Assembly: GCF_017581965.1 (NCBI RefSeq)
Contig: NZ_JAGEVF010000011.1
Coordinates: 86,026 to 150,025 of the forward strand
Reading direction: 5' to 3'
DNA: 64,000 bases
Source: Winogradskyella pelagia
GTDB taxonomy: Bacteria; Bacteroidota; Bacteroidia; Flavobacteriales; Flavobacteriaceae
Positions 45,499-56,100 of this stretch are shown piece after piece (position 1 is the stretch's first letter; every line of letters starts with the position of its first letter). The translations under genes and the position numbers were made by a program. Below the pieces are notes generated by a model that was not told where the DNA came from, made no database searches, and saw only the letters and a list, made by a program, of their open reading frames with translations.

Positions 45499-46325
45499 TA
45501 AGTATAAAACGATTTTGCCTTAATCTAATTACAGCTCTATCATTTATGGGTTGTTGGATGAGTAATGCCCAATATGAAATTCCAGAAAAACCAGAATTTC
45601 AGACGAGTGTTTACGATTATATTAATCTCCTGAGCACTGCTGAAAAGTTGCAATTAGAAAATAAACTCATTCGTTATTCAGATACCACATCTACTCAAAT
45701 TGTTATAGCTATTATAAACTCTACTCAAGGTGAATACATTAACTACCTTGGTGCCCAATGGGCAGAAGAATGGGGCATTGGACAAGCAGAAGAAGACAAT
45801 GGCATCTTTGTATTACTCGCTAAGGATGATCGCAAAATAGGTATTAATACAGGAAAAGGTATAGAGTACCTTCTAACCGATGCCTTGAGCAAGCGTATTA
45901 TTGAGAGAGATATTATACCATATTTTAAGCGAGGTGATTATTACGGAGGTCTCAATCGTGGAACTGATGCTATTTTTGAGGTATTAACAGGTGCTTATTC
46001 GGGAACGAGATCATCTGGCAATGCCACACGATTTCCTTTTGAAATATTGATTTTTTTACTCATCATATTTATCATTTTTATTATTGCCATTTCTAAAAGT
46101 CGCGGTGGTGGAAACAATCGTGGAGGCGGAAAGGGATTCAAAGATACAAGCTTACTCGAAGCTATAATTCTAAGCAATATGGGCAGAGGTAGTTACCGAC
46201 GCCGCTCTTATGGCGGCTTTGGTGGTTTTGGCGGAAGTTCTGGTGGTGGCTTCGGCGGTGGTGGTTTTGGCGGTGGATTCGGCGGAGGCAGTTTTGGTGG
46301 TGGTGGTGCTTCTGGAGGTTGGTGA
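45495..46325 (+). CDS. TPM-domain membrane protein with glycine-rich tail
   Basis: 276-residue protein with a signal peptide (about 1-25), a TPM domain (about 30-160, with the WGIGQAEEDNGIFVLLAKDDRKIGINTGKGI pattern), one membrane helix (about 176-195) and a Gly/Phe/Ser-rich low-complexity tail (about 230-276). It overlaps the soluble TPM gene by 4 bases. The tail is typical of this family in many bacteria and is not a sign of truncation. Confidence 0.9.
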   Translation: MISIKRFCLNLITALSFMGCWMSNAQYEIPEKPEFQTSVYDYINLLSTAEKLQLENKLIRYSDTTSTQIVIAIINSTQGEYINYLGAQWAEEWGIGQAEEDNGIFVLLAKDDRKIGINTGKGIEYLLTDALSKRIIERDIIPYFKRGDYYGGLNRGTDAIFEVLTGAYSGTRSSGNATRFPFEILIFLLIIFIIFIIAISKSRGGGNNRGGGKGFKDTSLLEAIILSNMGRGSYRRRSYGGFGGFGGSSGGGFGGGGFGGGFGGGSFGGGGASGGW

Positions 46326-46327
46326 AA

Positions 46328-47632
46328 CTATTTCTTACGCATATAGACACTAACAGGGACACCTGTAAAATTGAAATGGTCTCGTAATTGATTTTCTAAA
46401 AAACGTTTGTAAGGCTCCTTAACGTATTGTGGTAAATTACAGAAAAAAGCAAACTGAGGCTGAGGCGTTGGCAGCTGCATGATATATTTTATCTTAACAT
46501 ACTTCCCTTTGTAAGCTGGTGGTGGATTCTTTTCTATAATTGGAAGAAAGGTATCGTTTAACACACTTGTTTTAATCCGCTTTGAACGATTCTTATAAAC
46601 CTCTACTGCCGTTTCAATAGCTTTGAATATGCGTTGCTTATTCAACACTGAAATAAAAACAATTGGTACATCTGTAAAGGGTTCTATTTCCTTTCTTATC
46701 AGCTTTTCATAATCCTTAACCGTGTGATTGTCTTTTTCAACTAAATCCCACTTATTTACAAGTATTACTATTCCTTTACGGTTTCTTTCTGCGAGCCAAA
46801 AAATATTCTGTACCTGTCCATCAAAACCTCTAGTCGCATCCATAACCAAAAGACATACATCTGCATGCTCAATTGCCCTTACACTTCTCATTACGGAATA
46901 AAACTCTAAATCCTCTTTGACTTTAGACTTTCGTCTTATACCAGCAGTATCTACTAAATTAAATTCAAAACCAAATCTGTTGTATTTGGTATCAATTGAA
47001 TCTCTAGTTGTACCTGCTATGTCTGTTACAATGTAACGGTCTTCGCCTATAAGGGCATTTATAAAAGAGGATTTACCGGCATTTGGCCTTCCGACCACAG
47101 CAAATCTTGGCAGTTCTTCCTCCTCACTTTCTTCTTTTTCAGGTAGTGCCTCAACAACAGCATCCAATAAATCACCTGTTCCACTTCCGTTTATACTAGC
47201 AATGGTATAATAATTTCCAAGACCTAAGGAATAAAACTCAACAGCGTCCTCTGAACGCTTATTATTATCAACTTTATTTACGACTAAAAACACAGGTTTT
47301 TTAACTTTACGAAGCAGATTAGCAACATCTTCGTCCATTCCCGTAATTCCAGTTTCAACATCTACCATAAAAATTATAGCGTCCGCTTCATCAATAGCAA
47401 GTTCTACCTGCTTATCAATCTCCTTTTCAAAAACATCATCGCTTCCTATAACATAACCTCCAGTATCAATAATCGAGAATTCCCTCCCGTTCCAATCTGT
47501 TTTACCATAATGCCTATCTCTTGTCACACCACTAACAGCATCAACAATGGCCTCTCTCCTTTTAATTAAACGATTAAAAAAAGTTGATTTCCCAACATTT
47601 GGCCTTCCTACTATGGCTACTATATTTCCCAT
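46328..47632 (-). CDS. der: Ribosome biogenesis GTPase Der
   Basis: Essential GTPase with two tandem G domains acting in 50S assembly. The first P-loop is [10 protein letters not shown] (about residues 8-17) with G3 DTGG and G4 NKVD; the second P-loop is [10 protein letters not shown] (about 180-189), with DTAG and NKWD; a KH-like C-terminal domain follows. The longest ORF starts 15 codons upstream, but the ATG at 47632 begins [12 protein letters not shown] and a TACCTTTG box at 47649-47656 lies just upstream, so 47632 is used (434 residues). Confidence 0.96.
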   Translation of the reverse strand: MGNIVAIVGRPNVGKSTFFNRLIKRREAIVDAVSGVTRDRHYGKTDWNGREFSIIDTGGYVIGSDDVFEKEIDKQVELAIDEADAIIFMVDVETGITGMDEDVANLLRKVKKPVFLVVNKVDNNKRSEDAVEFYSLGLGNYYTIASINGSGTGDLLDAVVEALPEKEESEEEELPRFAVVGRPNAGKSSFINALIGEDRYIVTDIAGTTRDSIDTKYNRFGFEFNLVDTAGIRRKSKVKEDLEFYSVMRSVRAIEHADVCLLVMDATRGFDGQVQNIFWLAERNRKGIVILVNKWDLVEKDNHTVKDYEKLIRKEIEPFTDVPIVFISVLNKQRIFKAIETAVEVYKNRSKRIKTSVLNDTFLPIIEKNPPPAYKGKYVKIKYIMQLPTPQPQFAFFCNLPQYVKEPYKRFLENQLRDHFNFTGVPVSVYMRKK

Positions 47633-47648
47633 GTTACTAATATTGGCG

Positions 47649-47656
47649 CAAAGGTA
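47649..47656 (-). promoter_or_regulatory. -7 promoter box of der
   Basis: TACCTTTG (minus strand) matches TAnnTTTG. The predicted start, near 47643, is before the ATG at 47632 and after the longer ORF start, so it decides the start codon. The -33 element is not clear. Confidence 0.4.
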
Positions 47657-47716
47657 GTATATAATCTTAGATATCATTTAAAAGAAAATATGTAAATTAA
47701 CTTCTTAAGAAATGAC

Positions 47717-48208
47717 ATGGCATTACCAAATGACATCATATTACGACCGAGATTTAAATTCGACATTGAGTTAAGTAATGAGGATTTACTAGAGCGTTTT
47801 GGTTCTAAAACGGATTCTGAATTTATAATAACACGAGTTGACGATCATGTTTTTATAAGGTATCCTAAGCAAAATCAGCATTTTTGGTCTCCTCAACTTC
47901 ACCTAGAGATTAATGAGAAGGATGAAAAAACCTCAACTGTACACGGATTATTTGGGCCAAATCCAACCATATGGACCATGTTTATGTTCCTTCATTTTGT
48001 TGTTGCAGGATTTTTAATAGCTTTTGGAATTTGGGCTTATACTAATGCAAGATTAGGCCAATCTTACGCTATTCAACTATCTGTAGCTTTTATGATGGTG
48101 GCCTTTTGGTTTGTGCTCTATTTTGCTGGTAGAATGGGGCGTGCTAAAGGTAAACCAGAAATGGAGCAGTTATTCGGATTCATGAGGACGACCATTTTAG
48201 AAAGTTAA
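47717..48208 (+). CDS. Two-helix membrane protein of unknown function
   Basis: 163 residues. A soluble N-terminal region (about 1-85) with SNEDLLERF and a beta-like HVFIRYPKQNQHFWSPQLHLEI segment is followed by two helices (about 90-112 and 119-138) and a short charged tail. The family is unnamed to me. It lies between der and the SIMPL gene on the plus strand, with the SIMPL gene starting 27 bases downstream. Confidence 0.65.
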   Translation: MALPNDIILRPRFKFDIELSNEDLLERFGSKTDSEFIITRVDDHVFIRYPKQNQHFWSPQLHLEINEKDEKTSTVHGLFGPNPTIWTMFMFLHFVVAGFLIAFGIWAYTNARLGQSYAIQLSVAFMMVAFWFVLYFAGRMGRAKGKPEMEQLFGFMRTTILES

Positions 48209-48235
48209 ACGTATATCTTATATAATTCCTTTATT

Positions 48236-48967
48236 ATGAAGAAAAATATAAACTCTGTTTTATTCAGTATAGCTATAGTTGTAGCTGCCTATATTTTAGG
48301 ACATGCAGTAATCAACCGAAATGAAACCAATGGTGAAATCTCAGTGACAGGCCTAGGAACCTCTAATTTTACGTCGGACCTTATTGTTTGGGAGGGTTCC
48401 TTTAGTGCGGAAGCTACAAATTTAAAAGAGGCCTACGATGAATTAGAAAAATCTAAAAAAATCATCGCAGAGTATTTAAAAAGTAAGGGTGTTCAAGATT
48501 CAGAATTAGTATTTAATGCCGTTACAAGCACAAAAAATCAAAAAAACAAGTACTCTAGTGATGGTAAGTATATTGGACAAGAATTTCTCGGTTACATCTT
48601 AACTCAATCTCTTAAAGTTGAATCAAAAAATGTTGAAACCATTGAGAAAATATCTAGGGAAATTACCGAACTACTAAACAAAGGAATTAATTTCTATTCT
48701 AATGCGCCACGATATTATTACACTCAACTGGCTGATCTTAAAATTGAAATGATATCTAAAGCCACATCAGATGCACACTCAAGAGCAGAAAATATCGCAA
48801 GTAATTCTGGGAGTAAACTCGGTACGCTAAAATCAGCCAAAATGGGTATTTTTCAAATCACAGGGCAAAATTCTAGCGAAGATTATTCTTGGGGCGGAAC
48901 GTTCAATACCGCATCTAAAAAGAAGACAGCTAGTATTACAATGAAACTTGTCTACGACATTGATTAG
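48236..48967 (+). CDS. SIMPL-domain protein
   Basis: 243-residue protein with a membrane anchor (about 8-26) and a SIMPL domain (EISVTGLGTSNFTSDLIVWEGSFSAEA at about 34-60, then alternating alpha/beta units). The fold is shared with periplasmic proteins such as those annotated as SIMPL or DUF541; function not settled. It converges on era with 6 bases between stops. Confidence 0.88.
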   Translation: MKKNINSVLFSIAIVVAAYILGHAVINRNETNGEISVTGLGTSNFTSDLIVWEGSFSAEATNLKEAYDELEKSKKIIAEYLKSKGVQDSELVFNAVTSTKNQKNKYSSDGKYIGQEFLGYILTQSLKVESKNVETIEKISREITELLNKGINFYSNAPRYYYTQLADLKIEMISKATSDAHSRAENIASNSGSKLGTLKSAKMGIFQITGQNSSEDYSWGGTFNTASKKKTASITMKLVYDID

Positions 48968-48973
48968 GCTTTG

Positions 48974-49858
48974 TTACTGTTTTTGATTGTAGCCAAATCT
49001 TTTAAGTTGCTTAGCATTAGAGCGCCAATTTTTATTCACCTTTACATAAAGCTCTAGATGCACTTGTTTACCAAAAAATTTTTCCAAGTCTTTTCTGGCT
49101 TCAATGCCAACACGCTTTATCGCTTCACCTTTATGACCTATGATAATGCCTTTTTGAGAATCGCGCTCTACCATTATAACACTCCGCATTCTAATGATGT
49201 GGTCTTCCTCAAAAAACTCTTCAGTATCAACTTCTACTGAATAAGGAATCTCTTTTTTATAATGAATTAATATTTTTTCCCTTATAGCCTCATTGACAAA
49301 AAAACGTTCAGGCTTATCCGTCAACTGGTCTTTTGGATAAAAGGCTGGTGATTCCGGTAACAACTCTACAATCCGTTGAAATACATTCTGAACATTAAAA
49401 CCGTTCAATGCAGAAATAGGATAGAATTCTGCGTTAGGTACTTTTTTCTGCCATAATTCTGCCTGCTCTTCTAGTTGTTCTTGGTTAGAAGTATCAATTT
49501 TATTTAGTAATAAAAGAATGGGTATTTTAGAGTTAGTAATTCTTTTGAAGAACGCATCATCCTTCAATTCCTTTTCTCCAATTTCAACCATATACACCAA
49601 TACATCAGCATCTTCAAAAGCAGATTTTACAAAATCCATCATAGACTGTTGTAGCTCATAAGCCGGTTTAATAATTCCAGGTGTGTCACTCAAAATCATT
49701 TGAAAATCATCACCATTAACAATGCCAAGGATTCTGTGGCGTGTTGTTTGCGCCTTTGATGTAATAATAGATAACTTTTCGCCCACAAAAGCATTCATCA
49801 ATGTTGACTTACCAACATTTGGATTCCCGATAATATTTACAAAACCAGCTTTGTGCAT
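48974..49858 (-). CDS. era: GTPase Era
   Basis: Essential GTPase for 16S rRNA maturation. The N-terminal G domain has GNPNVGKST, the switch I region with TTRHR, DTPG and NKID; the C-terminal KH domain ends with the GHKGEAIKRVGIEARKDLEKFFGKQVHLELYVKV segment that binds 16S rRNA. 294 residues is normal. A promoter-like box precedes it. Confidence 0.96.
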   Translation of the reverse strand: MHKAGFVNIIGNPNVGKSTLMNAFVGEKLSIITSKAQTTRHRILGIVNGDDFQMILSDTPGIIKPAYELQQSMMDFVKSAFEDADVLVYMVEIGEKELKDDAFFKRITNSKIPILLLLNKIDTSNQEQLEEQAELWQKKVPNAEFYPISALNGFNVQNVFQRIVELLPESPAFYPKDQLTDKPERFFVNEAIREKILIHYKKEIPYSVEVDTEEFFEEDHIIRMRSVIMVERDSQKGIIIGHKGEAIKRVGIEARKDLEKFFGKQVHLELYVKVNKNWRSNAKQLKRFGYNQKQ

Positions 49859-49877
49859 TTGGACTTTTTATTTAGGA

Positions 49878-49904
49878 CAAAGTTACAACCTTTAATCTAA
49901 CAAA
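49878..49904 (-). promoter_or_regulatory. Possible promoter of era
   Basis: On the minus strand TAACTTTG (49878-49885) fits the -7 consensus. TTTG at 49901-49904 lies 15 bases upstream, slightly short of the usual spacing. The start of era is 19 bases downstream of the -7 box. Confidence 0.4.
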
Positions 49905-49962
49905 CATTTTAATTCTTGTAATGCATATGACAAAAATCACACTTTAAGCCATACCGTTTCTC

Positions 49963-49970
49963 TAAATTTG
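49963..49970 (+). promoter_or_regulatory. -7 promoter box before fhs
   Basis: TAAATTTG matches TAnnTTTG and lies 24 bases before the fhs ATG at 49995. Its -33 partner is weak. It argues against the TTG at 49968 as a start, because that codon overlaps the box. Confidence 0.38.
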
Positions 49971-49994
49971 GGTTCAAACTATTTGAGTTATACC

Positions 49995-51662
49995 ATGACC
50001 GATCTTCAGATTGCCAAAAAAGTTACACTAAAGCCTATTACAGAAATTGCTAAAAAGTTTGGAATTGACCCAAACACCATTGAAATGTATGGAAAAGATA
50101 AGGCCAAAATACCATTATCGTGCATCAATAGAAACAAAGCGCGGCAGAGTAATCTCATATTGGTATCCGCAATTTCACCAACACCTGCCGGAGAGGGCAA
50201 AACGACTATTTCCATAGGATTATCTGAAGCACTTAACCAACTCCATAAAAAAACTACTGTGGTTCTAAGAGAGCCCTCTTTAGGTCCTGTTTTTGGTATA
50301 AAAGGTGGAGCCACAGGAGGTGGTTATTCTCAAGTACTACCATTAGAAGATATCAATTTACATTTTACAGGAGATTTTTCAGGTATTGAAAAAGCCCATA
50401 ATCTTCTTGCCGCAATAATTGACAACAATATTCAAAGCAAAACCAATTCCTTAGGTCTAGATCCAAGAACTATTACTTGGAAGCGGGTTATAGATATGAA
50501 CGACCGCTCTCTTAGGCGCATTATAGTTGGGCTTGGAGGAACCACTTCTGGTATTCCAAGAGAGACGGGTTTTGATATTACCGCCGCTTCTGAAATCATG
50601 GCAATTTTATGTATCTCTAAAGATCTTGGAGATTTAAAAAAACGTTTAGGTAATATTTTTATTGGCTATACTTTTTCAAAAAAACCCATTTTTGCCAGAG
50701 ATTTAAAGGTTGCTGGTGCCATGGCTACATTATTACAGCATGCTATTAAACCCAATTTAGTACAAACCATGGAAGGCAATCCTGCCATAATACATGGTGG
50801 CCCTTTTGCTAATATTGCTCAAGGTACCAACTCAGTTATAGGGACATTAATGGGAATGACCTATTCTGACTATACAGTTACAGAAGCTGGTTTCGGATTT
50901 GATTTAGGAGCAGAAAAGTTTTTTGATATTAAATGCCAAAGCGCAAACCTTTCTCCAAAGGCGGTAGTGTTAACTACTACGATTAGAGCGTTAAAATATC
51001 ATGGTGGTGCAGATTTAAAATCATTAGACCAACCAAATATTGATGCATTGCGTTTAGGGCTTCCTAATTTAGAAAAACACCTGGAGAATATTCAACGTTT
51101 TAGAGTCACTCCTATTATTGCCATTAACAAGTTTAAGACAGATACCAAAGAAGAAATTCAAATGATAAAGGATTTGGCTAAGATTAAAAATGTACGTGTT
51201 GCAGTAGCAAACGTTTGGGCTAAAGGCGGTAAAGGAGCTATTGACTTAGCAAAACATATCATTGAGGTTGCAGAAACTTGTAAAACTAAGTTTAAACCAC
51301 TTTATAATTGGGATATGCCCATTGAAACTAAAATTGAGACCATAGCTCAAAAAATATATGGTGCTGAACATGTAGATTATAACTCTACCGCTAAACGACA
51401 TCTCAAACAGATTAAAGCCTTAGGACTTGAGAACCTTCCGATTTGTGTTGCCAAAACTCAAAAGTCTTTATCAGACAACCCAAATTTATTAGGCCGCCCA
51501 AAGGACTTTATTATCACTGTAAGGGAGATTGAGATTGCTTCTGGTGCCGGATTTTTAATTCCAATTACCGGAGAAATAATGCGGATGCCTGGTCTTCCGG
51601 CACATCCAGCTTCTGAAGGGATTGACATCAGCGATTCTGGTGAAATTTCTGGATTATTCTAA
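49995..51662 (+). CDS. fhs: Formate--tetrahydrofolate ligase
   Basis: Makes 10-formyl-THF from formate, THF and ATP, feeding one-carbon metabolism. The 555-residue enzyme has the P-loop PTPAGEGKTT (about residues 61-70), the GIKGGATGGGYSQVLPLEDINLHFTGD region and the C-terminal PGLPAHPASEGIDI. The longer frame starts at a TTG at 49968 that lies in a promoter box; the ATG at 49995 starts MTDLQIAKKVTLKPI and is chosen. Length is normal. Confidence 0.95.
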   Translation: MTDLQIAKKVTLKPITEIAKKFGIDPNTIEMYGKDKAKIPLSCINRNKARQSNLILVSAISPTPAGEGKTTISIGLSEALNQLHKKTTVVLREPSLGPVFGIKGGATGGGYSQVLPLEDINLHFTGDFSGIEKAHNLLAAIIDNNIQSKTNSLGLDPRTITWKRVIDMNDRSLRRIIVGLGGTTSGIPRETGFDITAASEIMAILCISKDLGDLKKRLGNIFIGYTFSKKPIFARDLKVAGAMATLLQHAIKPNLVQTMEGNPAIIHGGPFANIAQGTNSVIGTLMGMTYSDYTVTEAGFGFDLGAEKFFDIKCQSANLSPKAVVLTTTIRALKYHGGADLKSLDQPNIDALRLGLPNLEKHLENIQRFRVTPIIAINKFKTDTKEEIQMIKDLAKIKNVRVAVANVWAKGGKGAIDLAKHIIEVAETCKTKFKPLYNWDMPIETKIETIAQKIYGAEHVDYNSTAKRHLKQIKALGLENLPICVAKTQKSLSDNPNLLGRPKDFIITVREIEIASGAGFLIPITGEIMRMPGLPAHPASEGIDISDSGEISGLF

Positions 51663-51816
51663 TTTAATACACAAAAACTAAGGTTTTTAAACTTTTAAGG
51701 TATTAATTCATTGATAAATCCAAGGTTATCTAATAACATAATTTATGGTCCAAAATAAATCGTGTTTATTATTTAAGGTTTGAAAACTCAAGGTATTCTC
51801 TTATATTTAATAAAAA

Positions 51817-52395
51817 ATGCAAGAGAAACCAACAATTTCAATGGGGCAGCCTCTCATCACTGCCATTAAGCAAAATGACTCTTTAGGTTTAAAGCAGTTG
51901 TATGTGACGAATTATCCAAAAATTGAATTATTGGTTTTAAAAAACAGTGGTACTAAAGACCAAGCAAAGGACGTCTATCAAGAGGCTTTTTTAGCACTTT
52001 GGCAGAATATAAAGCAAGATAAATTTATACCAAAAACTGAATCTTCTATAAATGGCTATCTCTACACCATTGCAAAAAACAAATGGATGGATGTATTACG
52101 CTCCCAAGGCTTCAAAAAAACGATTGTAACATCTCAAATTCCAAATTATGAGATTTCAGAAGAAGAAAATAATGGTATTGATGATGACATTTTAAAAAAC
52201 CAACGATTACAAGATGTAATGCAAGCCTTTAACAAATTAGGTGAGGCATGCAGAAGCTTATTACGTATGTTTTATTTTGAGAAGAGACCGATGAATATTA
52301 TTGCTGAAGAACTTAGCATAGACTCGGCTTCAACCAGAAATAAAAAATATAGGTGTATGCAAAAACTGAAGCAAATTGCCCTAAACGAAAATTAA
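51817..52395 (+). CDS. ECF-type RNA polymerase sigma factor
   Basis: 192-residue sigma-70 family factor of the extracytoplasmic-function type. Region 2 (about 20-95) has the KDVYQEAFLALWQNIKQ pattern and the GYLYTIAKNKWMDVLRSQ segment; region 4 (about 120-185) has the helix-turn-helix MNIIAEELSIDSASTRNKKYRCMQKLKQ. It directly precedes a membrane protein with an anti-sigma-like N-terminus and a CHAT-protease gene, all on one strand. The target promoters are unknown. Confidence 0.9.
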   Translation: MQEKPTISMGQPLITAIKQNDSLGLKQLYVTNYPKIELLVLKNSGTKDQAKDVYQEAFLALWQNIKQDKFIPKTESSINGYLYTIAKNKWMDVLRSQGFKKTIVTSQIPNYEISEEENNGIDDDILKNQRLQDVMQAFNKLGEACRSLLRMFYFEKRPMNIIAEELSIDSASTRNKKYRCMQKLKQIALNEN

Positions 52396-52400
52396 TAGCA

Positions 52401-53135
52401 ATGGATGAGAAGTATAACATATCGCAATCCGAATTTGAACTTATAGAACAATATCTAAATGATAATCTTGATGCAGCTACAACTCAACAAGTACTGGAGC
52501 AAATTGAGAAGAATCCTATTTTTAAAACTAAAGTAGACACCGTAAAAACCATAATTGCTGGTATTGAAAGTCAGGCATTAAAAAATGAACTTGATGTATT
52601 CCATGAAGACTTAGAGCAGAAGTCGCGAAGTACGACTACAAAAAGTCTAAATAATAAACCTTGGTGGCGACCTTTAGCTGTAGCTGCTGTTATTATCATT
52701 GCCGCGGGAAGTTATTTTTGGTTAGGCGAAAATGCTACGGATAAACTGTACAACGCCTATTACACCGTTGATCCCGGATTACCAACAAACATGGGTGGTA
52801 ATACCATGTACGAATTTAACAAAGCCATGGTCTCTTATAAACAGGGTAAATATACTGAAGCCATAAGTGGTTGGAAAGATTTGGCAAAACAAAAACAAGA
52901 TAATGATACGTTGAACTACTTTTTAGGTTCTGCATTTCTGGCCAGCGATAGCATTGAAAATGCGATTAAATATCTTGAAAAAACAACAGAACAAAGTGGT
53001 TCTACTTTTAGAGAGGAAGCATTATATTATTTAGGATTGGCACATCTTAAAAATGGAAATAAAACATTGGCTATTAAAGCCCTAAAACAATCACAATTAC
53101 CCCAAGTTAAAGAAATAATAGAGCAACTTGATTAA
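52401..53135 (+). CDS. Anti-sigma-like membrane protein with exported TPR domain
   Basis: 244-residue protein. The cytoplasmic N-terminus (about 1-88) is acidic and helical (SEFELIEQYLNDNLDAATTQQVL), like the start of many anti-sigma factors; one membrane helix (about 90-108, AVAAVIIIAAGSYFWL) follows; the C-terminal part (about 125-240) holds about three tetratricopeptide-type repeats. The longest ORF begins inside the sigma gene, but the ATG at 52401, 5 bases after its stop, is the natural start. Assignment as anti-sigma is inferred from gene order and topology. Confidence 0.72.
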   Translation: MDEKYNISQSEFELIEQYLNDNLDAATTQQVLEQIEKNPIFKTKVDTVKTIIAGIESQALKNELDVFHEDLEQKSRSTTTKSLNNKPWWRPLAVAAVIIIAAGSYFWLGENATDKLYNAYYTVDPGLPTNMGGNTMYEFNKAMVSYKQGKYTEAISGWKDLAKQKQDNDTLNYFLGSAFLASDSIENAIKYLEKTTEQSGSTFREEALYYLGLAHLKNGNKTLAIKALKQSQLPQVKEIIEQLD

Positions 53136-53136
53136 T

Positions 53137-56100
53137 ATGTTACGTTTAAATGCTAAAACATTATTACTATTAAAAGCATTTCTATGCATTTGGTTTTTAG
53201 GATTTGGTCAAAATCAGCATAAAAAGGACTTAACCAGCATAGATAAACTCATGAAAAATGAGGAGTTTAATATCGCTAAAGCCATTGCCAATAAAAAAAT
53301 AGATTCATTAATTAGTGAAAATAGTTTTTATCAACTAACAGACTACGCTTATTATCTTGGACGTATTGAATTTAAAATTAACGGTAAATCTAGTGCCATT
53401 AAAACTGTAAATGATTTAACGGAAAACATCTATAATAAAACCACCAACTTAAAAGTGTTAAGGCAACTGGCCCTGGAGACTGGTAGTTTTTACGAATCTA
53501 TAAACGACTCGGAGACCGCGAGGCAATTTAACATCAAAGCACTAGAGCTAACAAAGCAGATGCCAAATGCCAAAGGACAGGATTTAGCTCTTGTTCAAAG
53601 CAATCTTGGTGTATATTCTTCTAGACTTGGTGATATTGCAACTGCAGCTAGGTATCATCAAGACGCGTTAGAATCTCTTAATTCTGATTCGGAAGCAGAT
53701 CCAGATAGTTACTACATTAGTTATAATTCTTTAGGTGCGATGATGTGGTATTCTTCAAAATTTGATAGTGCCGTTTACTACTATAAAAAGGCCGAAAAGG
53801 TGTTAAAAACGTTAGAACAAACCCCTTGGAACAAATATTACCGTGCAGCGTCTTTAAATAATAATATTGGTGGTATTTATAGTATTCAAGGTGATATGGA
53901 TGGATCACTTATGGCGATGCAAAATACAGTGAAATATCTAAATAGTTTTCTGAAGGAAGACATTAGCGAAACGAGACGTAATCATGCTTCTCAATTCTTA
54001 TTTCAGGCCATAGATAACTACGGCGGGCTTTACAAGGATATGGGCGACTACAAAAAGGCTAAGCAACTTTTAATGTTGTCTTACAGACAGAAACGTGATT
54101 TTTTTGATTCTGATAGTCCAGAAATTGCTAAGAGCTTAGTATTGCTTGGCCAGATAGAATCCTCGCTTCACAACTATAATTCAGCAGAACAATATCTTGA
54201 TGAGGGTATAGCTTCTTTTAAGGCAAATCCTGGAGACTATACATATTGGCTCGGTGATGCCTATTACCACAAGGCTATGTTGAAAAACTTAGTGAGGCAT
54301 AGAGATTCAACAAAATTTTATTTGGCATTGGCTAAGACTAATTATGAAATCTCACTAGGGGATTATTATGATGAAGTTTATCTAGACTTCATTATCAATT
54401 CCTCAAACTTTTATGCCTTATATGGTGATGCGGATTTGGCTCTTAATATGGCTGAGAGTGCCTTAACTTATATTAGAAAAAATCAAGGAAGAAAAACATT
54501 ATTAGAGTATTACCAGCTTTTAAATCTTGCTGATATAAATTATAAATTAGAGAATTATGAAGAGAGTTTAGGCTATACCGACCAAGCGATAAACCTTCTT
54601 AATTCTAATGAGCTTGCAAAAAATAGCAAACTCAATAAACTACAGGTAGAAAGCAATAAAATTTCTGCAATACTACTTAAGATAAAGACCCTTTTTAATC
54701 TCTCATCTAACAATGATGAAGCAGAATTAAATCGTCAGTTAGAACTTATCGATGAAGGACTCGTTTTATTAGAGCGAAAAAAGAGCATTTTAAGTAGTGA
54801 ATCTTCTACGGCAATATTAATTCAGGATAATGTTGAGCTTTTTAAAATTGCTAAAAGAATTTGTCTCAACTTATTTGAAATTACGAACGACATAAGTTAT
54901 ATGGAAAAGCTTTTAGCTTACCATGAATCTATGGTTTACCACAAAATTAGAACAAGATTAAATTCTAAATCAGCTAACCTTACCGCTAAGCTACCAGCAG
55001 AAGTAATTGAAAAAGAATCTCAACTAAAATCAAAACTCAATAGCGCATTATCCGAAGATAGAGACTTTAATGCATTTGTAACTAAAGAGAAGGAATGGAA
55101 TAGCTTTTTAAGGGAGCTAAAACAAGAATATCCAGATTATTATGACTTGAGATATGCCTCTATAATCGAAGATTTAGGAAATATAACTTCTAAAATTCCC
55201 AAAAACACAACCATTGTTAGATACATTTATTTGGAAGATAATCTCCTAGCTTTGATTATCACTGAGTCAGATATTAAAGTGTACCAACTAGCAGATAAAA
55301 CTATATCGGACGATATTTTCATACTTAACAAAAAACTAGAGACACTGCAACCACCCTTTAAAACTTTACATAAATTGTATAGTGCTCTCTGGCAACCTTT
55401 TGAAAACGACTTAAACACGGAGAATATCGTAATCATACCAGATGAGAATTTATTCAATCTAAGCTTTGAATTATTAACAGCGGAAAAATGTAATACTAAC
55501 ACCGAACTGGTTAATACTAGTTTATTATCTAAATACCTTATTTCTTATAATTACAGTTTTCATTTATTAGAAAAGGACAGTCAACCTATAGGTTACGACT
55601 CCAATTTTATAGCCTTTGCACCTGAATTTAGTGATGATATGAAAACGGAATATAAAATTGGAATTAAGGATTCTATTAACCTCGATTATTCGTATTTAAA
55701 GCTATTGCCCCAACCTTTCGCCAAAGAACTTGCCAACCAGTATTCTAGGATTTTCGATGGTAGTTCTTTTTTGAATGAAAAGGCGTCTAAAGCTGTTTTT
55801 ACTGCCAAAGCGAAAGAACACAAAATCATTCACATTGGAACCCATGCCGAATCTGATAATGTAAGTCCTGAATTTTCGAGACTCATTTTTGCTAAAGAAA
55901 ATCCCGATGATAATAATTCATTGTATACGTATGAAATCTATAATCAAGATTTATCGTCTAACCTCGCGATCCTCACAGCTTGCGAAACTGGTAAGCCAAC
56001 TTATCAGCCCGGTGAGGGCATGATATCCTTAGCTCATGCATTTAATTATGCAGGTAGTGAAAGTATTTTAACCAGTTTATGGAAAATTGACGAAAAATCA

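Noticed and set aside
45995..46362. Minus-strand ORFs across the Gly-rich TPM tail
   Set aside because: They arise from the low-complexity coding sequence of the plus-strand gene and have no domain or signal of their own.
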